Notes: generated by a model not told the origin, from the sequence alone. A DNA stretch of 64,000 nucleotides from DASQDN01 sp963825845 (GCA_963825845.1 CAWGVL010000080.1:75574-139573); one strand, 5' to 3'. Positions 9,632 through 19,511 are shown, counted from the first letter of the stretch. A program made the numbers and translations.

Positions 9632-10617
9632 AACAGGCGATCCTCTATGGAGCAGGCGATCTCCGAATCGAAGACCGGGCGCTCGACGCGGAGCATCTGG
9701 AGCCCGATCAGGTGTACGTCGAGACGGAGGTCACGGCGTTGTCGACGGGCACTGACCTCGGCAACTATCTGGGCAATTCCACGGATATTCCTGGCGCTCC
9801 CGACTATCCGCGTGCTGTTGGCTACTCAAACGTCGGAGTCGTCCGCGCGGTTGGGGCCAACGCCGGGAGCTTGCAGGTAGGCCAGCGCGTTTTTTCTTTG
9901 AAACCACACCAGTCCGCCTACATAGCCCACAGTTCCGAATTGATGGTGCCCGTCCCCCATACTGTTTCCTCGGAGCAGGCTTCACTCGCGTATCTGGCGC
10001 AACTTGGTATGGCGGCGATGCGGCACGCCCGATATGAAAGCGGGGAGTCGGTAGCTGTGGTCGGCCTGGGTGTGATCGGACTCGGAACAGTGGCGATCGC
10101 GCGCGCGATCGGAGCGACAGTGACTGCCGTGGCGAATTCGCCGCTCCGAGCGGAGAGCGCAAGGGAGGTCGGCGCACATCATGTCCATGTCACCGGAAAC
10201 GGCGACCCGCCTTCCGATATCGATGTGATTGTGCTCACCGCGAATCCATGGTCCGCCTTTCGGCTGTCCCTGGATATGGCGCGCACCGGCGGCCGCATCA
10301 GCATTCTCGGATTCCCGGGACGAGGAGAACCGCTCCCCGACTTCAATCCGCTCGACCCGAAGTGGTTTTATGGAAAACAACTGACGCTCATAGGCGCCGG
10401 CTTCTCGCCGCGCATAGAGTGCCAGCCTGCTGATCTCCGATTCAATCTGCGGCGCAACCTCGAGTATCTTTTTGCTCTGATGGCGAACGGATCCGTTTGT
10501 CTGGAGCCGATCATTACTCATCGAATTCCCGCGGAGCACATGAGAGACGCGTACGAACTGGCAAAGCAGCATTCGAAGAGCCTGATCGCGGCCGTGTTCA
10601 ATTGGCGGACCGCATGA
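9628..10617 (+). CDS. Medium-chain (zinc-type-like) dehydrogenase/reductase
   Basis: 329 residues starting at GTG 9628, overlapping the kelch stop. The nucleotide-binding domain has VAVVGLGVIGLGTVAIARA; the GroES-like domain reads LSTGTDLGNYLG where catalytic-zinc alcohol dehydrogenases have Cys-Gly-Thr-Asp, and the four-Cys structural zinc lobe is absent. This resembles the BchC/threonine-dehydrogenase-like MDR branch, which oxidises or reduces polyols or sugar derivatives with NAD(P). The stop overlaps the next start (ATGA). Substrate unknown; the operon suggests a sugar or sugar acid. Confidence 0.83.
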   Translation: MKQAILYGAGDLRIEDRALDAEHLEPDQVYVETEVTALSTGTDLGNYLGNSTDIPGAPDYPRAVGYSNVGVVRAVGANAGSLQVGQRVFSLKPHQSAYIAHSSELMVPVPHTVSSEQASLAYLAQLGMAAMRHARYESGESVAVVGLGVIGLGTVAIARAIGATVTAVANSPLRAESAREVGAHHVHVTGNGDPPSDIDVIVLTANPWSAFRLSLDMARTGGRISILGFPGRGEPLPDFNPLDPKWFYGKQLTLIGAGFSPRIECQPADLRFNLRRNLEYLFALMANGSVCLEPIITHRIPAEHMRDAYELAKQHSKSLIAAVFNWRTA

Positions 10618-11552
10618 GATATCGGCGACTGGGAAGGACGGGCTTCGAAGTCTCCGAGATTTCGCTGGGCACGGTCGAGATTGGAATGCCTTATGGAATC
10701 GCGGAGAACGGCCATGTTGCTGCTCCAGATGAAACCGCCGCCAGCAGGCTTTTAAACCACGCGCTCGACATCGGTGTGAACTTCATCGACACCGCACGCG
10801 CCTACGGTGAGAGTGAAGCAATCATCGGCCGGGCCCTCCGAAACCGGCGGCAGGAATTCTTTCTGACATCTAAAGTCATCTCCCCTCATGGCCAGAACTT
10901 AGGCGCCGTGCGGATACGCGACCTCACGCTCGCGTCAGTAGAAGAGAGTCTCCGGCTGCTCCAGACCGAGTACATCGATCTGATGATGATTCATTGCCGC
11001 GCCACGGAGATTGTTCCCGATCAGTCTGTGTTCGACACTCTGCGGTCCTTTAAAGACGCAGGTCGCATTCGCAAGATCGGCGCGAGCGTGTATGGCGAGG
11101 AGGCGCCCGTAGCCGCAATCAATCATGGTGGATTCGATTGCCTTCAGATCGCTTACAGCATTCTGGATCGTCGCCTGGAGTCGCGGGTGTTTGAGCTTGC
11201 AGAAGAAATGGACGTCGGGCTGGTCGCCCGCTCTGTGTTACTGAAGGGGGCGTTGAGCGATCGATACCGTCACTTGCCGGAAACCTTATCCGGTCTGAAG
11301 GCCAAGGTTCAGCAGTTGGAGACGCTCGCTTCTCGCGAGCACATGGACCTCCCCGAATTGGCATATCGTTATGTGATCAGCCATAAAATGCCACAGACGG
11401 CGCTCGCCGGCACGGCGAATATTGCGGAACTCGAACAAGCAATCCGTTTCGCCGGGAGTGGACCTTTGTCCGATGATCAGATTAGAACGATACGATCGAT
11501 TTCCATGCCGGATGCCCACGATCTGAATCCGGGAAATTGGCCCGCGAGTTGA
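10614..11552 (+). CDS. Aldo/keto reductase
   Basis: 312 residues from ATG 10614 (MRYRRLGRTGFEVSEISLGT), the canonical AKR N-terminus. Family tetrad elements are visible: Asp and Tyr in FIDTARAYGESEAI, Lys in LTSKVISP and His in LMMIHCRA. It would reduce an aldehyde or keto sugar, or oxidise the reverse, with NADP(H). The start overlaps the upstream stop by 4 nt and the next gene begins 3 nt after its stop. A second, frameshifted AKR lies at 33637-34593. Confidence 0.88.
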   Translation: MRYRRLGRTGFEVSEISLGTVEIGMPYGIAENGHVAAPDETAASRLLNHALDIGVNFIDTARAYGESEAIIGRALRNRRQEFFLTSKVISPHGQNLGAVRIRDLTLASVEESLRLLQTEYIDLMMIHCRATEIVPDQSVFDTLRSFKDAGRIRKIGASVYGEEAPVAAINHGGFDCLQIAYSILDRRLESRVFELAEEMDVGLVARSVLLKGALSDRYRHLPETLSGLKAKVQQLETLASREHMDLPELAYRYVISHKMPQTALAGTANIAELEQAIRFAGSGPLSDDQIRTIRSISMPDAHDLNPGNWPAS

Positions 11553-11555
11553 AGA

Positions 11556-12503
11556 ATGAAGGCGTGCATTACGGTCCTGATTCTCGCAGTCGCGATGAGC
11601 GCCGCCGAGCCGCCGGAAGCGATGCAGCATGCGCGCGCCAGCTACGAGCGCGCCAAGCAGGGCGACTTGGCCGGGGCGGCGGACGAAATGCGCGTTGCCA
11701 TCAGGCTCGCACCGGAAAATCCGTTGTACTTGTCGGCGTTGGGCGGAGTTGCAGCGCGGCAGTGGGAGGCAGGCCAATCGGTCCAGGCCCGGGAAAACGC
11801 TGCGATCGTGGCGGACGCGCAGCCTGGAAACACAAAAGCGCGCGAGCTGCTCGAAGAGATATCGCTGGATCTCGGAGCCGAGCTCGCGAAAAGCCGCCGC
11901 TTCAAAGCGGGGCTTACACTGGCCCAGGACACTGCGAAGAGGTTTCCTGCTTCGGCGCGGGCGCAACAGATGCTCGGCCTTTTTCTCACTCGGAATCAGC
12001 AGAACCCGGCGGCGGTAGCTGCGTATCGGAAGGCGCTCTCGCTCTCTCCGGATTCAAGTGACCTGAGCGTCGGACTCGGCATCGCACAAACCATGGCGGG
12101 CTTGCTTCCCGAGGCCGTCAAGACCCTTGAAGCGGGCATTCGCAAATGGCCCGGCGATGCGGTGCACTATCAAGCGTTCGGAGTGCTTTTGCTGCGCATG
12201 GCCGACGAAGGGTCCGAGACCGAAGCGCACGGTGTACAGATGCTGGTGAAGGCGCTCGAACTCCAACCGGCACTCACGGAAGCTCATTATCAATTAGGAA
12301 ATCTTGCGTTAAAGCGAGGCGACTCGGGTAAGGCAATCGAGCACCTGCTCACGGCATTGCGCAATGGCGGCCAAAGCAGCAAGGTGCACTTCGCGCTTTC
12401 GCGAGCTTACCGGGCCGCCGGCAATGCGCCGGATTCGGAGAAGCACGCCGCCTTGTTTCGCGAACAGAAAGAACGTGAGCAGCAGCCGGAGTCTGAGCAG
12501 TGA
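11556..12503 (+). CDS. Secreted TPR-repeat protein
   Basis: 315 residues with a signal peptide (MKACITVLILAVAMSAAE) and TPR-type helical hairpins throughout, for example ARASYERAKQGDLAGAADEM, LTEAHYQLGNLALKRGDS and VHFALSRAYRAAGNAPDS. It is probably a periplasmic scaffold. It is immediately followed, with a GTGA overlap, by a CRTAC1-type gene, a pairing that recurs in Acidobacteriota near TonB-dependent receptor and glycan genes. It has no catalytic residues, and its role in the operon is unknown. A second TPR gene is at 24985-26004. Confidence 0.85.
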   Translation: MKACITVLILAVAMSAAEPPEAMQHARASYERAKQGDLAGAADEMRVAIRLAPENPLYLSALGGVAARQWEAGQSVQARENAAIVADAQPGNTKARELLEEISLDLGAELAKSRRFKAGLTLAQDTAKRFPASARAQQMLGLFLTRNQQNPAAVAAYRKALSLSPDSSDLSVGLGIAQTMAGLLPEAVKTLEAGIRKWPGDAVHYQAFGVLLLRMADEGSETEAHGVQMLVKALELQPALTEAHYQLGNLALKRGDSGKAIEHLLTALRNGGQSSKVHFALSRAYRAAGNAPDSEKHAALFREQKEREQQPESEQ

Positions 12504-14183
12504 GAGCGGCAGTCCTTCTGCTTGCCCTGATGGCGAGAGCCGATGCGCCCGGCGCCCTTTTCACGGACGTAACTGTCCAGGCAGGCATCAACTGGACCCA
12601 CTTCAATGGGGAGTCCGCCGCCCGGTATCTTATCGAATCCACGACAGGAGGCCTGGGTTTCTTTGACTTCGATGGCGACGGCAATCTCGATCTCTATCTG
12701 GTGAATGGCGGCAATACGCCGGGCAATCGAAGCGCGTCTCCTGTCCGCAGCGCGCTATTCAGAAATACCGGCAACGGGCGGTTCCAGGATGTCGCCGCAA
12801 AGGCTGGAGTCGACCGCCTTCCATTCTATGGAATGGGCGTTGCCGCGGCCGATTATGACAACGATGGCAGAACGGATTTTTATGTGACCGGCTATCCATC
12901 GAGCGCGTTGTTTCATAACAACGGCGACGGAACATTCAGCAACGTCAGCAACGCTGCCGGTGTTGAGAATACGGGCGAGTGGGCGACAAGCGCGGCGTGG
13001 CTCGATTACGATCGTGACGGCCTCCTGGACCTGTTCGTGGCCAATTACGCGGAATTCTCCTTCAACGACAAACATCGATGCGATTTCGCAGGACGCCCGG
13101 TGTACTGCTCGCAGACCGACTACAAGGGCCGTCCGCCGAAGCTGTATCACAACGATGGCGCCGGAAAGTTTCGCGATGTGACCAGGCAAGCCTCACTCTT
13201 CGACCAGGTGGGGAGAGCGCTCGGCGTAATCGCCATCGACGTCAACGCGGACGGCTGGGTGGATCTTTTCGTAGCGCGCGATGCTTCCCCCAATCTGCTT
13301 CTGATGAACCAAAAGAACGGCGCTTTCCGCGACGCCGGATTCGAAGCAGAGGTCGCATTCAATGCGGACGGCGTCGCACGCGCAGGCATGGGCGTGGATG
13401 CCGGTGACATCGACGGAAATGGCACACCGGACTTCCTCGTCACAAATTTCGATTCGGAGTATCACGCTCTTTACCAGAACCCCGGTAAGATGCCGTTTCG
13501 AGAAGTCACCGCATCGTCACGTCTGGCCGGCTTCACGAAACGCTATGTCGGCTGGGGCGTTCGATTTCTCGACTATGACAACGATGGCGATCTCGACCTG
13601 ATCATCGCCAACGGGCATCTGCAGGAGAATATCTCCGAATCGAACCGCTCCGTGCAGTATCGTGAGCCTCCCCTGCTCCTCGCCAACGATGGCAAGGGCG
13701 CGTTCACGAATATGGCAAAAGAGGCCGGCGCAACGTTCTCCACAGGCTATCTCGGGCGAGGGCTCGCAACCGGCGATTTCGACAACGATGGAGCGGTTGA
13801 CGCCGCTTTCATCGATCTGAACTCCAGACCCGTGCTGATCCGGAACACCGCGGCGGCAGGAAGAAACTGGATCGGTCTGCAGCTTCAGGGAACACGAAGT
13901 AATCGCGACGCGATCGGGGCTCGCGTGGTTCTCACGCAGGGAGCAAGGAAGCTAACCCGATGGATTACGGACGGCGGCAGCTTTCTCGCAAGCCATGATC
14001 GCCGTCTGCTCCTTGGCCTGGGCGATGACACCGCGCCTGCCCGTCATCGAGATCACGTGGCCTAACGGCGATGTCCAAACAGTAACCGGTCTTGCTCCGA
14101 ACCGGTATCACCGAATCATCGAATCCGCGAACAAGGAGGCCGCCGTCGTTGCGATATCACCAGGCAATTCTGGTCAGTTGTGA
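12500..14183 (+). pseudogene. CRTAC1-family FG-GAP/ASPIC-UnbV protein, one frameshift
   Basis: Starts at GTG 12500 overlapping the TPR stop, with a signal-like N-terminus. It has repeated calcium-type FG-GAP/VCBS motifs: FFDFDGDGNLDLYLVNGG, AADYDNDGRTDFYV, WLDYDRDGLLDLFVAN, AIDVNADGWVDLFVA, AGDIDGNGTPDFLV and FLDYDNDGDLDLIIAN. The C-terminal ASPIC/UnbV domain (IGLQLQGTRSNRDAIGARV) continues only after a shift near 14035 (IEITWPNGDVQTVTGL), equivalent to one extra base. The shifted frame stops at 14183, within the next gene. It is likely a secreted or surface propeller; function unknown. Decay and sequence error cannot be told apart. Confidence 0.82.
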
Positions 14184-15057
14184 GGTTCCGTGGGATGAAG
14201 AAGAGAGATTGATTGAACCCGTCTTCCGGCAGGCGATCCGTCATACGCTTGCGGATTTCAACAATCTTTATATCTTCGGTACAGCCGGCGAAGGTTACGC
14301 GGTTGACACGCCAACTTTCCATCGCATCGTAGAGATCTTCTACGAGGAGACACGCGGCGACAACATTTTTCCGCAAGTTGGCGTTATCGGATTGTCCACG
14401 GCAACGGTTCGTGAACGAATTGCCTACGCCTATAAAGTGGGCTTCCGAACGTTCCAGATCTCCTTGCCCTGTTGGGGAGCTCTGAATGATAAGGAGATGC
14501 TGCGGTTCTTCATCGATGTCTGCGGCGCGTTCCCCGACTGCCGCTTTCTGCACTACAACCTGCTTCGAGCCAAACGCCTCCTGACCCCCGAAGACTATCG
14601 CCGGATCGCCGATGTCGTGCCGAATCTGGCCGCGACCAAGAATACGGGCCTTACCTATCTCACACTTGCCGAACTGATGCGCCGTACTCCGGAGATTCAG
14701 CACTTTCTGAGTGAAACCATGTTCCCGACCGGCTGTCTCCATGGAGAATGTTCCGTGTTGAGTTCCTTCGGACCGATGCTGCCGAAGCCGGCGAAAAAGC
14801 TCTTTGAATACGGGCGGTCCGGTGACTTCGCCAACCTCTTCCGATTCCAGAAGGACTACCTCGAAATGGTCGAAGCGGTGATTGCTCCCATGCGCCGATA
14901 TTCTCTGATGGACGGCGCATACGACAAAGTTCTGATGAGGCTCGGCGGCGTGGATATGCCGCTGCGTCTGCTTTCGCCGTATGAATCGTTCTCTGACGAT
15001 GTATTCGAGGAGTGCCGCACGATTCTGCATTCGAAGTTCGCGCACTGGCTCGCATGA
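14149..15057 (+). CDS. DHDPS/NanA-family lyase
   Basis: 302 residues of the dihydrodipicolinate synthase/N-acetylneuraminate lyase family, class I pyruvate-dependent aldolases. Motifs: IFGTAGEGYAV (GTxGE pyruvate-binding), Tyr136 in FLHYNLLR and Schiff-base Lys164 in AATKNTGLT. The start is TTG 14149, chosen because AAGGAGG at 14133-14139 sits 9 nt upstream and the protein then begins MRYHQAILVSCEVPWD as the family does. It overlaps the end of the CRTAC1 gene by 35 nt and its stop overlaps the permease start (ATGA). With the enolase-superfamily gene downstream, cleavage or dehydration of a 2-keto-3-deoxy acid is the likely step. Confidence 0.87.
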   Translation: MRYHQAILVSCEVPWDEEERLIEPVFRQAIRHTLADFNNLYIFGTAGEGYAVDTPTFHRIVEIFYEETRGDNIFPQVGVIGLSTATVRERIAYAYKVGFRTFQISLPCWGALNDKEMLRFFIDVCGAFPDCRFLHYNLLRAKRLLTPEDYRRIADVVPNLAATKNTGLTYLTLAELMRRTPEIQHFLSETMFPTGCLHGECSVLSSFGPMLPKPAKKLFEYGRSGDFANLFRFQKDYLEMVEAVIAPMRRYSLMDGAYDKVLMRLGGVDMPLRLLSPYESFSDDVFEECRTILHSKFAHWLA

Positions 15058-16276
15058 CCGTGTCACGCGAGTTGGACCGCCGCAATGGTCGTGTGTATCT
15101 GGTGAATTATCTACTTATCTTTCTTGCGGCGCCGGTAATGTACGTGGGCGTCATACAGGCGGCGTTGTGCAATAAACTCGGCGCGAGCGCGACGCTGGCA
15201 AGTCTTCCGGCTTCCGTCCATTTGTTGGGGCAGATCGCGCCGCTTTTCTTTTCATGGCTTGTGCCCCATCGCTATGAGCAGCGCGTTGTGATTTGGGCGA
15301 ATGCCATGACAGCGTTGCTCCTCGGTTGTGTGATGCTGACATTGCTGCTGCCTGTATCGAATGGCTCCCGCATTCTGGCAGTCGTTCTGCAAGGCCTGCT
15401 GCAAGGACTCAGCGGTTCTGTTTCCCTCGTCTTCATGGTGCACTGTCTTCGTCGCGGAACGACGCCTGAAGGCCGGGCGCTTGCTCTCAAGAAGACCTAC
15501 ACCGCGGGACCGGTTACGGCCGTAGCCGGTTCGCTCGGCGCTCAATATCTCCTGGGCTCGGGGAAGTTGAGCTACCCGCTCGATTTTGCGTTTATCTATG
15601 CCGTTGGAGCCTTGTGTGTCGTCGGAGTAGCTGTGTCCAGCACACGTTTTGTGCTTCCGCCCGTGGACGAGGAACCGCGGACCGGGCTCGTGGCCTATCT
15701 GACCGCTGCCGCGAAGCAGTTCTTCGACGACCGCCAACTGCGGCGGCTTTGGGCAGCGTACGCTCTGTGGTGGTGTACTCTCGGGAGGCATCTCGAATCT
15801 CTCCCTGTTCACTCGTGAGGCCGTCGGACGCGATCCCAAAGAACTATCCGGGTTCGTATTGGCCGTTCGATTCGGATGCAAAGCCATTGGCGGATATTTC
15901 CTGGGCTTGATCGCTACCCGATCCGGGATGCGCGCCGCAGTCATAGGAACAGCATGCCTCGTTGGCGCAGGAATGCTTTGGGCGCTGCTCGTGCCGGGCT
16001 ACGGATATGTGTTCGCGTTCGGATTGCTGGGCGCGGGTGAACTTGGGGGCGCCTACTTTCCGAACTATGTCGCGTCCCTGAGCACCGTCGGAGCCGGTAC
16101 CCGCAATCTCGCGATCCTGACGCTTGCGACACCCGCCGCCAGTTTCGCTCCTTCGCTCGCATGGATACCTCACCGATCGAATCGGATTTTACGCCAGCTT
16201 CATCTTCGGGATTGTCACCGCATCGGCTGCCGCAGCACTGCTGCTCTCCTCGAGAGGAAGGAAAGAACAGGAATGA
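15054..16276 (+). pseudogene. MFS transporter, two frameshifts
   Basis: A 12-helix-type permease reconstructed from three frames: ATG 15054 to about 15775, about 15775 to 16170, and about 16170 to TGA 16274-16276. The pieces join sensibly: YALWW, then LSGGISNLSLFTREAVG, then LATPAASFAPSLA, then LTDRIGFYASFIFGIV. Each junction looks like one extra base. Its start overlaps the lyase stop and its reconstructed stop overlaps the start of the dehydratase gene (ATGA). That the 4-nt coupling is preserved in the third frame suggests the gene was recently intact, or is intact and mis-sequenced. It differs from the MFS pair at 1-551 and 34613-35899. Confidence 0.8.
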
Positions 16277-17487
16277 TCATTACCGATGTCAGGACCGTTC
16301 TACTCACCGGTCCGAGCACCAATGACCGCTTCTTCAAAGAAGTGAGAAAGCGTCGTAGCGCGGCGTTCATCGAGGTTCATACCGATACCGATCTCATCGG
16401 AATCGGCGAAACCTATGCCGGATATTTTCTGCCCGAATCTGTTCCTCCGATAGTCGAATTCTTCAAGCCGATTCTGATCGGACAATCGCCGGATGATGTC
16501 GAGGTCTTATGGGAGCGGATGTATCACTGCGGTAAGTTCTGGTGCCGCGTCGGTCTTGGAACTTCAGTGCTGACCGGTATCGAAGCAGCGCTCTGGGATC
16601 TTCGCGGTAAGATGCATGGCGTTCCCGTTTATCAACTCCTCGGCGGGCGCAAGCACGACAAGTTGATGGGCTACGCGACCGGGGGTCCAAGTAACTATCC
16701 CTTGGATCGACTTGGGGAAAAGATGGACTACTATCGTTCGCTTGGCTTCATCGGACTGAAAGTCGGAGCCGGGGCGTATCATGCCGGCGCGGGCTGGACT
16801 TTGCCGGAGACCGCTTCCGAAGCCGCCGGCCTCGAAGCGGACAAAGTGGCTTTCATGCGAAAACATGCGGGGCCGGATTTTCAGATCATGCTTGACGGGC
16901 ACATGGATAATAGCCCGAAGGGTACCTGGACATTAGAGACGGCAATCGCAGTGACGAAGGCGCTAGAGCCTTACAATCTGTTCTTTCTCGAAGAGCCTCT
17001 GCCGTATACCGATCCTTGGAGTTACTCCGAACTCGCCCGGCAGAGCAAGGTTCCGATCGCAGGCGGCGAGTGTCTTACAGCGGCATACGAATGGCGTGTC
17101 TTCGCCGAGCGGGACTGCTTCGATATCGGTCAGCCCGACGCATCGTTCACAGGGGGACTGAGTGAGTTCATGAAAGTCGCTCGCATGCTGGAGGATCGTG
17201 GGCGGGCGATCGCAACTCATGCCTGGGGCGCGGGAGGCTCGCTCATGCAAAATGTTCACTGCGGGTTTGCCGCAGCGAACACGGCCATCCTCGAAATCGC
17301 TCCCGACTATGCAGGTCTGCACGCGGATGTGATGGATGGAGCCTTCGTCATGCAGAACGGCTACGTGTTGCCGCCTGAGAAACCCGGACTGGGTATCGTG
17401 CTCACTGACACGATTAAGAGCCAGTACCCCTTCGAGGAGGGCAGCGGTGAGTTCAACAGCGTGCACGGCAAGATGCTTCGGGACTAA
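16273..17487 (+). CDS. Enolase-superfamily (mandelate racemase/MLE) sugar-acid dehydratase
   Basis: 404 residues. Visible elements: N-terminal capping domain (IGIGETYAGYF), barrel base Lys163 in GLKVGAG, metal ligands in MLDGHMDN, FLEEPLPY and IAGGECL, and the His-bearing ATHAWGAGG. This is the mandelate-racemase subgroup, most of whose members dehydrate aldonates or uronate-derived acids to 2-keto-3-deoxy acids. The first residue of the usual KxK motif is Gly, so some specificity difference is possible. Start ATG 16273 overlaps the permease stop. Placement after a permease and a pyruvate lyase supports import, dehydration and aldol cleavage. Confidence 0.88.
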   Translation: MIITDVRTVLLTGPSTNDRFFKEVRKRRSAAFIEVHTDTDLIGIGETYAGYFLPESVPPIVEFFKPILIGQSPDDVEVLWERMYHCGKFWCRVGLGTSVLTGIEAALWDLRGKMHGVPVYQLLGGRKHDKLMGYATGGPSNYPLDRLGEKMDYYRSLGFIGLKVGAGAYHAGAGWTLPETASEAAGLEADKVAFMRKHAGPDFQIMLDGHMDNSPKGTWTLETAIAVTKALEPYNLFFLEEPLPYTDPWSYSELARQSKVPIAGGECLTAAYEWRVFAERDCFDIGQPDASFTGGLSEFMKVARMLEDRGRAIATHAWGAGGSLMQNVHCGFAAANTAILEIAPDYAGLHADVMDGAFVMQNGYVLPPEKPGLGIVLTDTIKSQYPFEEGSGEFNSVHGKMLRD

Positions 17488-17496
17488 AGGATGCCA

Positions 17497-18519
17497 ATGC
17501 GTGTATTGATCGATATGCCGGTGCAGCAAACCTTGTTGCGAAAGCTGCAGGATCTCGCGGAGGTCACTGTTGATGTTTTGCCGGAAACGGAAGTGACACC
17601 GGTTCCGCGTGCCGCAGAGGTCCCGGCGGATCTTGCGCCCGAGATCGACGCGATGTTCTGCACGTATCCGCCGGTCAATCTGGATGAGATGCGCAAGCTT
17701 CGTTTTATGCAGATCTCTTCCGCCGGCTATTCGCAACTATTCGGCTTGAATTTGCCGAAGCGCGGGATACGCGCGAGCAATGCTCGAGGTTGCTTCGATG
17801 TGCCGATCGCCGAATGGAATGTGGCGATGATCGTGAACCTTGCGCGCGACGTTAGGCAGATGATTCGCAACCAGGATTCTCAGGTATGGGATCGCGGGTC
17901 TCGATTCCAGTCCGAGGTACGAGGTTCCGTTGTGGGTCTCTGGGGTTACGGAGGCATCGGGCGTGAAACGGCGCGCCTGCTGCGAGCAATGGGATTGCGT
18001 ATTCACGTTCTGTCTCGCGGGGGTATCGGTCCGGTCGAGAACGTGTACGCGGTTCCGGGTACTGGCGACCCCGACGGGATTTTTCCCGATAAGGTTTTCC
18101 TGGCAGGAGACGAACTCGCGTTCCTTGGTGGATTGAATTTCCTGATTCTCGCGATGCCGTTAACCCCGACAACGGAAGGCATCGTCGGCGAGCGGGAGTT
18201 GCGGGCGCTGCCTCGTTCCGCATTTGTACTCAATCCATCGCGCGGTCCCTTAATCCAGGAGAACGCGCTGCTCCAAGCTTTGACTGAGAAATGGATTGCA
18301 GGAGCCGCGATCGATACCCATTATCATTACCCGCTGCCGCCTGAGCACCCACTATGGCGGTTCTCCAACGTGATCCTCACGCCGCACATCTCGGGATCGG
18401 CACAAAGCCCGTACTTTCTCGATCGCACGTGGGAGATTTTCCTCGAGAACATACGCCGGCTGTTGACCGGTCGGCCCCTGCTGAACGAACTATCGGCGAA
18501 GCAGCTATCCGGCGCTTAG
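17497..18519 (+). CDS. D-isomer-specific 2-hydroxyacid dehydrogenase
   Basis: 340 residues. The AAAGG at 17486-17490 touches an earlier ATG at 17491 but is 6 nt from ATG 17497, so the latter start (MRVLIDMPVQQ) is preferred. The NAD-binding motif is LWGYGGIGRETARLL near residue 145; catalytic Arg is in LNPSRGPLI and catalytic His in LTPHISGSA. It would interconvert a 2-keto and a D-2-hydroxy acid, for example reducing the keto acid or glyoxylate-type product of the upstream lyase. It is the last gene of the operon; its stop overlaps the convergent amidohydrolase stop by 4 nt. Confidence 0.88.
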   Translation: MRVLIDMPVQQTLLRKLQDLAEVTVDVLPETEVTPVPRAAEVPADLAPEIDAMFCTYPPVNLDEMRKLRFMQISSAGYSQLFGLNLPKRGIRASNARGCFDVPIAEWNVAMIVNLARDVRQMIRNQDSQVWDRGSRFQSEVRGSVVGLWGYGGIGRETARLLRAMGLRIHVLSRGGIGPVENVYAVPGTGDPDGIFPDKVFLAGDELAFLGGLNFLILAMPLTPTTEGIVGERELRALPRSAFVLNPSRGPLIQENALLQALTEKWIAGAAIDTHYHYPLPPEHPLWRFSNVILTPHISGSAQSPYFLDRTWEIFLENIRRLLTGRPLLNELSAKQLSGA

Positions 18520-19505
18520 TCGAGTTCATATAAATCGGCGGCATTGCGATAGAAGATCGCTTCGACATCGGCGTCTTTCAGATTCCAGCAAGCGAGCCGT
18601 AAAGCGCGCAAGGACTCCAGAGCGATGGGAATCGGTTCGATGCGACCGTATCCGGTGTCCAGGCAGGTATTCTCCGAGGAGACCCAGAGGAAAGAATCGC
18701 CAACCGCAACGCAGCGTGCCCGCATATGCGAAATCGGAAAGTCCGATCCATACATCAAACGGCGTGGACCAAATGCCCGAAGGATGGCCTCGAACGCGGC
18801 GGATTCACAGACGGCGCTCGTATCGAACCAGACATTATCCAGACCTCTTAATGCGCCAATTCCCTCAATTGTGTGGTGAGGATTGAAGCCACGTGCGGCA
18901 TGAGCCAGGATCAATCGAATTTTCGGATATGTCGTGCAGTATCGGCGGATGGTCTCCTGGTTCGAGGCGTCTGCGAGCGCTCGCGCCCGAACCATGTGCA
19001 ACGTTATGGAGAGGCTGAGTTCATTTGCCACTCGCACATGATCTTCAGGCAGGTAGCTCGAGATGGCCGCATCGAACGTTGGATGGTCTGCCGCATACAC
19101 GTGATAGCACTTCAATCCGGAGAATCGGTCGCGCTTTACGGTTGTGAACACCTCGTTGGCGGACATGGTTGGTCTGATCAGCATCTGGGTGCGCGAAGCG
19201 TCCGATCGTGCTGCCTCCCTTGCCACGAACTGATTTGCGGCATCCATATCGATACCCACGTGTGGGAAGCCGAAGAAGAGGCCGTCGCATAAGCGGCCCG
19301 GATGGATCCGGTCCATCTGACTGCGGAAGGTATCCAGCCCCGCGGACGGCGGTCCTGATTTTAAAAGCGCCGGAGGGTCACCGGAGAACTGACTGAGCTC
19401 GTACAGGTGCGCGTGAACGTCGAAGATGCGATCGGGAACAAAGCTGTCGAGTTCACGACGGAACAACTCTCTGTCCGAATCTGGGACCGCCCAATCGACC
19501 GCCAC
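18516..19505 (-). CDS. Amidohydrolase-family metal-dependent hydrolase (TIM barrel)
   Basis: 329 residues. The HxH metal motif is in IFDVHAHLYE near residue 28, further His residues in ITLHMVRAR and ILAHAARG, and the late Asp in MYGSDFPISHM. This is the amidohydrolase-2 (ACMSD, 2-pyrone-4,6-dicarboxylate lactonase) branch, so a lactone, amide or decarboxylation substrate is plausible. It lies 6 nt after the iclR stop on the same strand. Next to a sugar-acid dehydratase, lactone opening is a reasonable guess but unproven. Confidence 0.85.
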   Translation of the reverse strand: MAVDWAVPDSDRELFRRELDSFVPDRIFDVHAHLYELSQFSGDPPALLKSGPPSAGLDTFRSQMDRIHPGRLCDGLFFGFPHVGIDMDAANQFVAREAARSDASRTQMLIRPTMSANEVFTTVKRDRFSGLKCYHVYAADHPTFDAAISSYLPEDHVRVANELSLSITLHMVRARALADASNQETIRRYCTTYPKIRLILAHAARGFNPHHTIEGIGALRGLDNVWFDTSAVCESAAFEAILRAFGPRRLMYGSDFPISHMRARCVAVGDSFLWVSSENTCLDTGYGRIEPIPIALESLRALRLACWNLKDADVEAIFYRNAADLYELD

Positions 19506-19511
19506 GAATTG

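Noticed and set aside
14116..15066. 316-residue open frame on - opposite the DHDPS-family gene
   Set aside because: The + strand encodes all catalytic motifs of the lyase with a good ribosome-binding site; the antisense frame has none.
15770..16175. Programmed ribosomal frameshifting in the MFS gene
   Set aside because: No slippery heptamer or downstream pseudoknot is visible, and similar shifts occur in many unrelated genes here.
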